Source of the DNA: Cladobotryum mycophilum | Lineage: Eukaryota > Ascomycota > Sordariomycetes > Hypocreales > Hypocreaceae | NCBI GenBank assembly: GCA_036429605.1 | Contig: JAVFKD010000004.1 | Span: forward strand, 1,612,001 to 1,676,000 | Direction: 5' to 3' | Length of the DNA stretch: 64,000 nucleotides | Shown here: one piece after another, positions 45,816-56,033 of the stretch | Position numbering within the stretch: the first letter of the stretch is position 1 | How the letters are laid out: the number at the start of each line of letters is the position of its first letter | Program-made: the position numbers and the translations under genes | Notes under the pieces: generated by a model | What the model was told of the DNA's origin: nothing | What the model saw: the letters and a program-made list of their open reading frames with translations, nothing else | Databases searched by the model: none

Positions 45816-46340
45816 GTTGGACAATCTATGAATGTGCTATAGGTAATGGAAGTAGTAGAAAGACTTGAGATGCAAGCAAATGTCGGACGAGAGAGGGCGA
45901 GAGAGAGAGAGAAAGATTAGTATTGTAGGTGATGTGGTTGGGCAAGAAATTTCGATGATGGGTGCTTTATCTATTATCGCACCACCCACCACGGCCATCT
46001 AAATGGGCGAGTACTTTACCTTCCTTGGTAAATTAACTAGTCGGCGAAATCCGTTTGCGACCTTTTTTTCTTCCAGGGTTCCTTCCATTTTCTTTTCGAT
46101 ACATCCTTGTCGCCCACATGTTTACCCGATTTATCACCGTGACGTTCCGCTACGTCACCAAACGGCAGGGGTTTCGCACTTACATCCATCCCTTCAGCAA
46201 CTTGTGACTTGCGAACTGTCATGCATGTATGCATGCGTTTTATCAACCCGATCCATCAATCCGGTTTCGTCCATGATTAAAGTCTAAAAGGCCTTGGGAA
46301 ACAAAACCCTTTCATCAACAAAACTGTTGACTTTCAAAAC
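45816..46340. other. Shared divergent promoter interval
   Basis: Head-to-head interval between heme lyase and the ABC1-family gene. It contains a GA-rich run near 45890-45915. No TATA box is clear. Confidence 0.45.
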
Positions 46341-46388
46341 ATGACAGCATCACCTCAAAATAAATCGTGCAATTGCTCGCCGTTATGA
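46341..46388 (+). promoter_or_regulatory. Upstream ORF overlapping the ABC1-family start
   Basis: ATG 46341 opens a 15-codon frame whose TGA (46386-46388) overlaps the main ATG (46385-46387) as ATGA. Whether it is in the transcript depends on the start site, which the sequence does not give. If present it would affect main-ORF translation. Confidence 0.5.
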
Positions 46389-48522
46389 GTTCTGGATTCA
46401 TACTCGGCCGTTTTTGCGCCCGTTCGTTATTCCGGCAGCATCATCATTCTCATCATGCCTCACAGTTATGGCGCCGTGCGGGGCAATCTAGAATACAATT
46501 TGCGAGGCGGACGCCATGGAGAGGGAATTCCACTGGACGGATTGTACTGCAGGCTTCTGCAGGGACGGCAGCTCTGGCAACGGCAACGTTTGTGAAACTT
46601 TCAAATGAGAAGAACAGGGACTCTCGAGACACGGGTGAACATCGAATGTTGGAAGCATCCAGGGCAGAGCTGAAAAGGACAATTGCAGAGGATGATCGAG
46701 GCATTTCAAGGCTTATCCATGAGCTTGAGCTATTGTTTGATCTCTACATCTGGGAACCCCTGTGTACCGGTGCTCGCTTCCTGCATCTGGTAGTCATATT
46801 TGTCCCCGTCATCATCTCAGTCCCCGCTATATGGATCGGCCCAAGGCATCCTGACCGGGATAACGAACGAGCCGGAACGCTTTGGTGGTACAGATTCTTG
46901 GTCAAGGCCATGGAATGGGCTGGTCCAGCCTTTATTAAACTAGGACAATGGGCGGCCTCACGAACGGACATTTTCCCAACCGAAATGTGTGAGACCATGT
47001 CCAAGTTGCACTCAAATGCGCCGGCCCACCCTATGCATATCACACGCCGGACTGTCGAGGCTGCGTTTAATGGTCGCAGCTTTGAGGACATATTTGAAGA
47101 GTTTGATGAGAGACCGTTGGGAGTTGGAGCCATCGCACAAGTTTACAAGGCAAAGCTCAAGCCCGATCTTGCAAGCCCGCAGGATGATGATATCGCGCCA
47201 CTGGAATGGCGACCGCTTTCACAAAACGTGAAACGTCAAGTAGAAAGCGTCTTGAAAAGTTCGCCCAAACGAGTACCTTCGACCTACGTGGCCATCAAAG
47301 TCTTACATCCTAGAGTGGACCGTATCGTCAGGAGGGATTTGAGAATCATGGGCTTCTTTGCTTCTATACTGAATGTCATTCCCACGATCGAATGGCTTTC
47401 TCTTCCCGATGAGGTCGCCCAGTTTGGCGAGATGATGAGGCTTCAGTTGGATCTACGAATTGAGGCGGCCAACTTGGAGACTTTCCGGCAAAACTTCAAG
47501 GAGCGCTCCACGGCCTGGTTCCCCTATCCTTACTCGGAATTCACAACTCGCAATGTTTTGATTGAAGAATTTGCCCAAGGCATCCCCATAGCCGACTTTA
47601 TGGACAACGGCGGCGGCGTGTTTCAGCATGATATTGCAAATGAGGGATTGGATGCGTTCCTCCGCATGTTGCTCTTGGATAACTTTGTCCACGCTGATTT
47701 GCACCCGGGAAACATCATGGTCCGATTCTACCAAGCTGCGAAGCCTGAGCTTGGGCTTCTCAAGTCGCATGAGAAGACCGGTAACTCGGATGATTTGGAT
47801 GTAACGGAGCAAGTTTTGGAACGTCTACGTCCCCATCGGTACGCAAAGGATAAAGTCGCGTGGAATGCTGAGCTCGTGAAAATCGACAAAGAGGGCTACC
47901 GCCCCCAATTAATCTTCATCGACACAGGTCTCGTCACTGAGCTCAACACAACGAATCGTGATAACTTCCTAGCCCTCTTCCGGGCCGTTGCCGAGTTTGA
48001 CGGATATAAAGCCGGCCACCTCATGTGCGAACGCTGCCGCCAACCGGAAGCCGTCATCGACAAGGAAATCTTCGCCCTCAAGATGCAGCACCTCGTCCTC
48101 AGCGTCAAGAGCCGCACCCTCGCCCTCGGCAACATCAAGATCGGCGACATCCTCCAGCAGGTCCTCTCCATGGTGCGCAACCACCACGTGCGCCTGGAGG
48201 GCGACTTTGTCAACGTCGTCATCAGCATCCTGCTACTGGAGGGCATAGGCCGGAGCCTGAACCCGGATGTGGACCTGCTGAGCAGCTCGCTGCCGATTCT
48301 CAGGCAGCTTAGCGCTCAGAGCGGCGCGGAGATGGCCAAGCATGGCGACTTTTCCATGATTTTGCTGTGGATGGGGTTGGAGACGAGGAGGTTCCTGCAG
48401 GCCAGTGTCGAAGATGTGAGTACACACCCAAACCCCTCAACGGAGTAATGTCTATGCTAACACGATAACCCCCCTAGGTTGAACGATGTGTCAAGTATGA
48501 TCTCCTCTCGCCTAATGTATAA
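46385..48522 (+). CDS. ABC1/UbiB atypical kinase-like protein (ADCK2/Cqd1 type)
   Basis: Two exons, 46385-48415 and 48478-48522, give 691 residues. The N-terminus is Arg/Ser/His-rich without acidic residues, as in a mitochondrial presequence, and a hydrophobic segment lies near residue 140 (HLVVIFVPVIISVPAIW). The ABC1 core follows: KxGQ motif in FIKLGQWAASR (about 184), the Ala-rich loop LGVGAIAQVYKA, the VAIK lysine, HADLHPGN (about 436) and a DTG in place of DFG. An insertion separates HADLHPGN and DTG, as in the ADCK2/Cqd1 branch. Members of this branch influence coenzyme Q distribution in mitochondria. The last exon holds only 14 residues. A uORF overlaps the start. Confidence 0.9.
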
Positions 48523-49353
48523 GATACTGCTAGTATAGAAAGCCGTTAGGGGGGTAAAAGATGGCATGGGCCGGCGTACGGATTGTTTATATATGTAAAA
48601 ATCTATATTTATATAGAGAAGGGGGTGGAGATAACTGGATCACACGGACGTTGCTCGGAGAACGGAGCAATCGATCAATGGCATACGAAGAGACTATAGA
48701 AGTCTTTGCCGGGCCTGGGCAAATTTATCTACTCAATTATATCTAACATAGAAATGCATTCTCCTACGTCGTAGAGTACATGCCTGATGTGTTTCCCATC
48801 AAATGATTCACCTATCCAAAAAAGAAAGATCAAAAGAGTTATTAAAAGATTAATCTGTCATAAACTCATTATCGCTAATCCTAATCATACGCCGCCTCAT
48901 TCCGCTTGACTTGACTTCGCATCATTACCCCAAAAAACCCCTCCATAGCAAAATCGTTAACCCTTCCCCTTCCCTGTAGACATCCAAATTACCCTCCCAA
49001 AAACACCAATCCCGAAGACCTGGCATCATCAAAACCATTATATATAACACCCTGTAGATATAGTGTATCGAGGACTTTTGGCGATCCATCTGTGTCCTGT
49101 ATCCAAGCCCCTTTTTATATGGCCCAAAACAATGGCCTGTAAAGGTTCTGCAAGTTCCCAAACGTGTAATCCTCTGTGTACTCCCAAAGAAAGAAAGATC
49201 CCCGCGCGCCGTATTCCGGTGCTCTTCTGCGTGTGGCTTTATTGATTGTTTATTCATCAAGTAATTGATGAAATCTGGACCGCTACCCCCGCTGTTTAAC
49301 GAGTAACGCCAGTGTAGTTGCCAAGGCGTGAAACGAATTCTAAAGCAGCAATT
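48523..49353. other. Convergent 3' interval
   Basis: Between the 3' ends of the ABC1-family gene and the TCO89-like gene; AT-rich, no gene recognised. Confidence 0.5.
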
Positions 49354-51057
49354 TTAGTCCGTGCTAGCACTGAGGTCCATGGGCTTCTCCCAAAGATTTC
49401 TGAGTAGAGCTGCTGTGCCGTCTTCTTCTTCTCCCACTAGACTTGATCCACTAAGCCTCTCGCTTAAGCGGTGCATATCATCTCCCTCAAAGCTGGAGCC
49501 TACGCCATTTGTCCTAATTGATGCGGCCCGCTTGGGAGTCACTGCGCCTCGACCGTCAGGCCCGCTGGTGTTTCGAATATGACGAACTGGCAGGTCCACG
49601 GATCGCCTACTATTAGTGGTAGAGCCGGTGTTGGTGCGTGGAATTCTCTTAATCCTCTCTACGCTGGGCAGTCGGCCTAGCCTGTTCAAAGATCTCGCTA
49701 TGGGATTTTGATGTCGTCGGACTACAAGGTATTCCATGCCATGTCGTTCCAGCAGCTTCCCGACGCGAGGATCGCGGCTGTTACCTCCGTCATGACCCGC
49801 GTCACCAACGCCAATGAGAGGACTGGCTCCAACCACTCCAACAACGCCCGTCACTGATTGCCCAGGTTCAATAGTTGAGCTTGCCCGTTGCAGATTGAGC
49901 TTCTGCTGAGTGCGTGATGTTTCTGCCGGCACAGAGGTTCTCTTTGCAGCCGTAGGGACTAGAACAGTAATTTCATCATCGACTGCACGAGGCAGAGGCG
50001 GAGGCATGTCGGAATACTCATGCGATTGAGAGAAATTAATTACGGAATGGGGCCGGCGGGGGAGTATCTCGGATCGATGTGAACCACCTCGAGCGGGATT
50101 ATAGAAGGACCCTTCGCTTGTGATTCCCGAGCCGGGCACTTCAACGAAGCGCGAGGTAAGGCCATCTTCATGACTCCCCGCGGGTGGCGATGTGTCATGC
50201 TCCGTCGACACTGGCGATACATGTGTGGAGACAGCTTGAACTATATCGGTAGACATTTTTGGCGGGGCTACCTGTGTAGAGGAAGCAGATCGCTGCAATA
50301 GCCTCGAAGTCAGATACTCCTTGTGCTGCGCAGTGCTGCGCTCGGATGAAGATGATTCAAGCTGTGCGGGCTCGCTGGGTGTTTGTGGCCGAGAACTGGC
50401 TGCACTCTCCGCTGGCTTAACGGAAGATTGCGTGCTGCTGTTTATTGAACCTTTGCGCGATAGGTATGGCGAATTGGAACCGCTGGCATCTACCCATTCG
50501 TCTTCTTGATCATCAGATCCGAGATCAAAATGAACCTGGTTTTTATTCGCTTTGTTGATGCCTGTGCCGCTGGAGGTGCGATTTAGCTTTTCTGACGATC
50601 GATTGCGCTTGCTAACTTCGACATGCGATCGATTGCGCTTCAAATTGGATTGCGACGGCGCTTTTGGCACATTACTGGATGAAGAGTTGTGTGTAAGCTT
50701 GACTTCGCTTGTCGCGCGTCGATGTGGTGGTGCCGGGCGCTGAGGGATTTGATTCTCGGCTTCGGTGGGTGAGGCTTGACGTCGGTTGAGATTCACTTTG
50801 GAGGAATTGGCGTGTTGTTTGTGCAAGCCCTTGTTGTTAGATGGTACACGGCCATGCAATCCGCCAACGCGGCGCTGTTTCTGATGTTTCTGGCGCTGTT
50901 GCGGCGCGGCCGAGGTGTTGTTGTTATTGTTATTGTTGTTGGTGTCGCTATGGTCGCTTGCTCGATGGTTGAGGGACGGCCGCTTTGATTGGCCCTCGGT
51001 CGTTGCAGCTGCAGATGCGGATGCAGGTGCGCTGTCGACATCCCTCTCAGTCGCCAT
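49354..51057 (-). CDS. Disordered Ser/Asn-rich protein, possibly TCO89-like TORC1 subunit
   Basis: Single exon, 567 residues, with no globular domain apparent. It has an Asn run near residue 40, many Ser and basic residues, and a short block FDLGSDDQEDEWVDASGS followed by NSPYLSRKGS, which I associate with fungal proteins annotated as TORC1 subunit TCO89. Other segments such as MEYLVVRRHQNPIARSLNR and the C-terminal LLRNLWEKP look conserved in type. If the match is right, the protein is a fungal-specific TORC1 component at the vacuole. This rests on motif memory alone, so the name is tentative. A CACGTG lies at 51272, about 215 bp upstream of the ATG. Confidence 0.5.
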   Translation of the reverse strand: MATERDVDSAPASASAAATTEGQSKRPSLNHRASDHSDTNNNNNNNNTSAAPQQRQKHQKQRRVGGLHGRVPSNNKGLHKQHANSSKVNLNRRQASPTEAENQIPQRPAPPHRRATSEVKLTHNSSSSNVPKAPSQSNLKRNRSHVEVSKRNRSSEKLNRTSSGTGINKANKNQVHFDLGSDDQEDEWVDASGSNSPYLSRKGSINSSTQSSVKPAESAASSRPQTPSEPAQLESSSSERSTAQHKEYLTSRLLQRSASSTQVAPPKMSTDIVQAVSTHVSPVSTEHDTSPPAGSHEDGLTSRFVEVPGSGITSEGSFYNPARGGSHRSEILPRRPHSVINFSQSHEYSDMPPPLPRAVDDEITVLVPTAAKRTSVPAETSRTQQKLNLQRASSTIEPGQSVTGVVGVVGASPLIGVGDAGHDGGNSRDPRVGKLLERHGMEYLVVRRHQNPIARSLNRLGRLPSVERIKRIPRTNTGSTTNSRRSVDLPVRHIRNTSGPDGRGAVTPKRAASIRTNGVGSSFEGDDMHRLSERLSGSSLVGEEEDGTAALLRNLWEKPMDLSASTD

Positions 51058-51855
51058 GACTAAACCTACTGCGCTGGGGTTGCGCTGAGCTGGCCTGCTG
51101 GTGAAATGCCGTCTGCGACCTCCCTGTTCAAGGTTCAGCCAAGGCGTGGATGCTCCCTTTCAATTGATGCAATGCGAAGATTTGTCTCTGGTCATTGACA
51201 AAGCAGCCTCGCCTCGTAGTTGGACCAGACGCCAGTGACCCAAGCTAGGCGTAAAAAGATGGTGGGTGAGACACGTGCGAATGGCTTATAGTCGGGACCG
51301 GTGAAGGAGCGACGACGCGATGCAACGAGGCGATCCCCAAGGATTCTATGATATCAATTGAGTGCCGTCAGACAGTGTAGATATAATGTGAAGACTGTCG
51401 TGGAAAATAAGATGATGTATGTAGAGGAAAAAGGGTCGAGGTTATATCATGAGCTGGGAGAAAGACGGTGACCCTAGGTAGAAAAGTTGAGTTGTGCGAT
51501 GGAGTTCGCCGTTCGCAGCCAAGGCAGGCAGACAGGCAGGCAGAGGAGGGACGGAGGGAGGGTCGAAAATGTAATTGTATGTAGAATGGCCTAATAAAGG
51601 TACAATCGCAGTTCCCGAGACTGGTCGCCTCGTCGGGACTTGGGTTTAAAGGAAGAGGATGGCTGGATGGATAGACGGAGAGAGATGGATGGGTGAGAGA
51701 TGGTGGTGGTGGTGGGTGGCTTCGAGAGGGGAGTGGTTGATCAAAGCCGAAGGGAAGCAGTTGCGATACCGCTTGTTCTGCTGGTGGTGGTTTCGTTTGC
51801 CCCAAGTAAATCCATAGGCTGGGGTGCCTTGAAAATGCTTTCCAAGGTTGGGTAC

Positions 51856-51885
51856 TTTGGGTGCATTTGGGTGTGTTTGGGTGCC
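51856..51885 (+). repeat. Three copies of a TTTGGGTG decamer
   Basis: TTTGGGTGCA, TTTGGGTGTG and TTTGGGTGCC follow one another without gap. Confidence 0.8.
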
Positions 51886-51969
51886 CATTATAGCGGAATA
51901 GTGGACTCTTGTTCAGAGGGCAATGCCGCTACTGGACCCTTTGTCCCGAAGCAAGCCAGTGGTGGGGAC

Positions 51970-52021
51970 CCCAAATGAAGGATCTAAATGAAGGACCCAA
52001 ATGAGGGACCCAAAGGAAGAC
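51970..52021 (+). repeat. Four copies of a 13-base tandem repeat
   Basis: CCAAATGAAGGAT-like units begin at 51970, 51983, 51996 and 52009, the last most diverged. Confidence 0.8.
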
Positions 52022-52485
52022 CCTCCCATCCTTGTGATGAGGCTCCAGGAGATTCATTGGACCCTGTGCTTGTACGAGAGACGACGAGGGTGTCTCGGAT
52101 GAGAGAGCAATGCAAGGGAATGAAATGGAATGGAATGAATGGCACCTTCAGAAGATAATTGGAACCTGAACATTGTCTAGTCTCACTTTAAGCTTTGGGC
52201 TGTAATACATGCAAACATGGATCCAGACTCCAGCTATCGACCGTTTTGTTTGTCGCTAATAAAACCAAATAAAATACCAGTGACGACCCCCACGAGCTGA
52301 TGACGTCTCAAAATGAAAATGGAGGTCGCATCGATGTTACCACAAGGGGGAGTTTCTAGAAACCCTAGAGATTAAAAATATTACCCAGCCAGGATGTCTG
52401 ACAACATGTTTGAGTGAGATGCAGGAGGAACAAGCACACACCCATGCGACACCGATTTTAATCGCCTACCAAGATGGAATGATTG

Positions 52486-52520
<35 letters not shown>
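52486..52520 (+). repeat. CT dinucleotide microsatellite
   Basis: CTCTCTCT run of 35 bases with a single A interruption. Confidence 0.85.
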
Positions 52521-53225
52521 GTAAGCAATCCTACCTTGTTGCGATGACGTAGGGTCGATGAGATTGGATGTGATATGAGTGACGAATGATACAACCTTTA
52601 TTATTTACATTTGCTACAAACCCACTACTATTGGTTTACCTTGTAGTGAGTGCCTCAACTCTCCTCTTCTGCATCGTGTTTTAGTTGGCATAAGCACTTG
52701 AAAATGAGGATTCTCCAATATGACTCTCCTTCTTATTCATCTACTTGTAGCAACACAATCGCTGTTAGGTCGAGCGTGCATTTTGAGCTAGAAGAATCCC
52801 TGGAATCTCAATAGAAGCGACTAAGTTATGCGCTTGGCTTAACGCTGTGAACCTTTACTGCCAACATGCATCATTGGATACCATCATAACCTGTTAGGTA
52901 TTCTAGAGGGTCACCAACTCAACTACTTCCCATCATCGTTCAAAGTTTTTTATGCAAGGGACAATAAAGTTAGAATTTATTACCCATTAATTTACTTCAA
53001 CCAAGCTATGGCTGGGCGCTGTTTTGCTGTTCTTAGTTCCAGGAATGGGCGCTGGTCATGTCACGTGCCCACCTTACTTTCAGGTGTCACTTCGCAAAGT
53101 CGCAAAACAACAAGCGTTTGCCTCCCCAGGTTTCCAGCTTTGAATCTTGTCGCATCACCCCCAGCGCCCATTTGCTTTCTATTTTCATCAACCAATTCAT
53201 CATTTTCGCACGCGGAAAATCCAAG

Positions 53226-54196
53226 ATGTCTACTCTCGCTGAGATTGAGCAGGAGAAACAGCTGTACCAAGAACAAGTAAGGCCCAGCCCATCCTTCATC
53301 TCCTAGGTTCTGTTTTCGAACGATACTGACCCAAAGCGCAGCTTGACCTCGTTGCCGGCCAAATTCGCGACGACCCTAACAATGCCGAGCTTTTCGCACT
53401 TCAGGACGAGTTGAAAAACTTTATTGAACTTTTAAATGAAAACATCGCTGAGCTGAAGCCAAAGCAAGCACCGAAGCCAGCGCCAAAGATTCCCACCCCC
53501 GAGGCCGAACCTGCAAAATGGTCGCGCGAAAATCATCCGGCCTTTAAGAAGCCGGCCCCGGCACCTGTCGAAGAGAAAGAAGAGGTCCCGACCAACTACC
53601 AAGTCAACGACACAGTCTTGGCGAAATGGATCTCGGGCGACAAGGCGTTTTATCCTGGCAGGATCACATCCATCACTGGATCATCCACTGACCCCATCTA
53701 TATCGTCAAGTTCAAGACTTATGATACTACAGAGACGCTGAGATCAAGGGATATCAAACCCATCTCCAACAAGAGGAAAGCGGATGGGCCCCCTGCAGCA
53801 GCTCCTTCTCCCGCCGTTACCCAGCAAGGTCCAGGTGTTGTCTCCTCAGCTGGTGCGACCATGTACCCCGAGGCCAAGAAAGAACCCGAGAAGGAGACAG
53901 ATGCTGCCAAGCCCCCGAAAGCGAAGAAGATTAAAGCAAATAAAGAACTGGAAGCTGGCAAATCCAAGTGGCAGGATTTCAACAACAAGTCCAAGTTTGG
54001 CAAAAACAATAAGAAGGACAGCATGTTCCGCACCCCTGACGGAGTTCATGGCAGAGGTAGGTCTTGTGTTTGTTGAATCGGAAAATACTATCTGCTAACT
54101 TATGATCTAGTTGGATTCACTGGCTCTGGAAAGGCTATGAGCAAAGATCCTACCCGAAGCCGTCATGTTTACCAAACAAATGAAGAACTAGACTAA
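53226..54196 (+). CDS. SPF30/SMN-like Tudor-domain splicing factor
   Basis: Three exons: 53226-53276, 53342-54056 and 54111-54196, giving 283 residues. The N-terminal coiled helix (EIEQEKQLYQEQLDLVAG, then NAELFALQDEL) is like SPF30/SMNDC1. A Tudor domain lies at about 100-155 (VNDTVLAKWISGDKAFYPGR, then RSRDIKPI). The C-terminal part is basic, with KWQDFNNKSKFG and the KDSMFRTPDGVHGRVGFTGSG end. In animals this protein binds symmetrically dimethylated arginines and is needed for tri-snRNP joining. The last exon encodes GFTGSGKAMSKDPTRSRHVY, typical of the family C-terminus. Confidence 0.85.
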
Positions 54197-54588
54197 CCAC
54201 GCGTCTACTTTTGGACAGGACGGCATCGGCATGATGACACATGTATACGGCGTTTGGGGCAACTCGGTTGACTTGTTTTTTTCGGTAATATGGCCTGCAT
54301 TTATTCATGGCAGAGGCTAACCTTTGTGTACCCTGCAAATCCAGCAGATATTTGGACCGCACCGTCTCCGAGTGATTAGGATCTCATAGTCGAGGCTTAT
54401 GTCTTTGAAAACTCACAAATTATATACAATTGACCCCCATGATATACTATTTTTGGCATCTGGGGGAATATTGCTAAGTTAAGATAGCAGGCTGGACGAT
54501 TATACCTTATTTACGAGTTGATATCCTTCGGAAATTTGTTCATACAGCTCCAAAATGGTACGTGAAGCTAGTAAAAATGGTGTGCGTC
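54197..54588. other. Convergent 3' interval
   Basis: Short region between SPF30-like and Ind1-like 3' ends; nothing recognised. Confidence 0.5.
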
Positions 54589-55682
54589 TTACTTCAAATC
54601 AATTTTGGGACAAATGGATCGTGCTATCTCAATGAATGCAGATGCTCGTTCGCTCGAAGGCTCGGCTACCACCGTTGGCTTTCCCCTGTCTCCGTCATCC
54701 CCGATGCTGGGATGCAGTGGGATATCGCCTAAGAAGTCGATGTTATGTTCCTGGCACAGCTTTTCTACTCTCTTGTTTGACCCAAAGATGTGTGTGTCGT
54801 GATGGCAGTGAGGGCAGTTGAAGAGGGACATATTCTGCACAAGACCTAGGATCCCGATGTCAACTGTTTTGAACATATTGATGCCCTTGACAGCGTCCTT
54901 GGTCGCCAGCGTATGAGGAGTTGTAACAATGACAGAGCCTGGAATGTGTCAGAATGTGGTATCCCCGACCTTCAAGTACTTAGAAGCTCACCATCTAAAA
55001 TCACTTGCTGGGTTATGGTCAATTGCGTGTCTCCAGTGCCGGGTGGCAAGTCCAATACGAGAATATCTAGGCCACCCCAGTCAACCTCATGAAGAAGCTG
55101 CTGAATTGCCTTCATAACCATGGGCCCCCGCCATACAACCGGCGCGCTCTCACCAACAAGGTATCCCATTGACATTGTTTTGACTCCGTAGTTTGTTAGA
55201 GGTATCAATTGATTGTCTTGACGGTGTAAGCAAGGCACTTTTCATATGACAAGACAAAACTACTTACTACTTGACAGTCTGGGCTCTCCAGACAGGTCAA
55301 AGAGCGTGGGGATTGAAGGGCCGAATATGTCTGTATCCAGTATACCTGAACGAAAGCCAAGTCTTGCGAATGCAAGTGAGAGATTTGCTAACGAACTGTA
55401 AGATGCTGATTTTCTTGAGAAACTCGAAGATGGATCCAAACCTGCAACCGTGCTCTTGCCAACGCCGCCTTTGGCGGAAGACACAGCTATGACTTTTTCT
55501 ACGCCAGTGATTTTCCGTCTCTGTGGCCGGCGAGGCCAACTTGGAGGAGTTCCTGATCTCGGGAGCCCCTGATACGAAAATTAATTTAGTTTGACCAGGT
55601 GTAAGTAATTGGTACCAACCAGAGGGTTTTCATGCTGAAGGGCACGTAATCTTTGAAACAGGCGAGTTGATGTTGCGCGCAT
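54589..55682 (-). CDS. Mitochondrial Fe-S assembly P-loop protein, Ind1/NUBPL type
   Basis: Five exons: 55682-55620, 55568-55442, 55387-55271, 55216-54992 and 54938-54589, giving 293 residues. A short Arg-rich presequence (MRATSTRLFQRLRAL) precedes GLPRSGTPP, the start characteristic of Ind1. The deviant P-loop reads AVSSAKGGVGKST (about 52-64), followed by ILDTDIFGPS, VDWGGLDILVLDLPPGTGD, and the metal-binding CPHC pair in FNCPHCHHDTHIFG. Ind1 delivers iron-sulfur clusters to respiratory complex I in the mitochondrial matrix. Each splice phase (0, 1, 1, 1) was checked against exon lengths. The gene is head-to-head with Bfr2. Confidence 0.9.
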
Positions 55683-56033
55683 CTTGGTGGCGGGAGTTAC
55701 TTTAGATACAAGGGATGACCAGCATAATTTGATATTATTCAAACTTGGGGATGAATGAAGTTGGAGAAATGAATCATATAGTACTCCGTATGCATCTATG
55801 AAAGCTCATCGAGAGGACCTCACAAAGTTACAGCCTGCGATACTCGATTTGGTATTCCGTCCATCTAAGCGGTTTCGCTGCAGTGACCCACTCTTTCCAA
55901 CAAGCTAATTTCTGCCGTCTCTCACCGCCTAAAAGTTCAGACATGGGAGATCCATAATGGCTGGAAAAAAATCCCAAACGTGGGGCCTTTCAAGCAGCTT
56001 TCAAAAGCAGTCAGTCGCAGGAAGAAATTCAAC
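55683..56033. other. Divergent promoter of Ind1 and Bfr2
   Basis: 351 bp between start codons; a TACTCCGTA motif lies at 55782. Confidence 0.5.

Larger units (their letters stand above)
51058..53225. other. Long divergent interval with tandem repeats
   Basis: About 2.2 kb between the TCO89-like and SPF30-like genes. It contains a decamer repeat (51856-51885), a 13-base tandem repeat (51970-52021), a CT microsatellite (52486-52520) and CACGTG sites at 51272 and 53062. No gene recognised. Confidence 0.5.
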
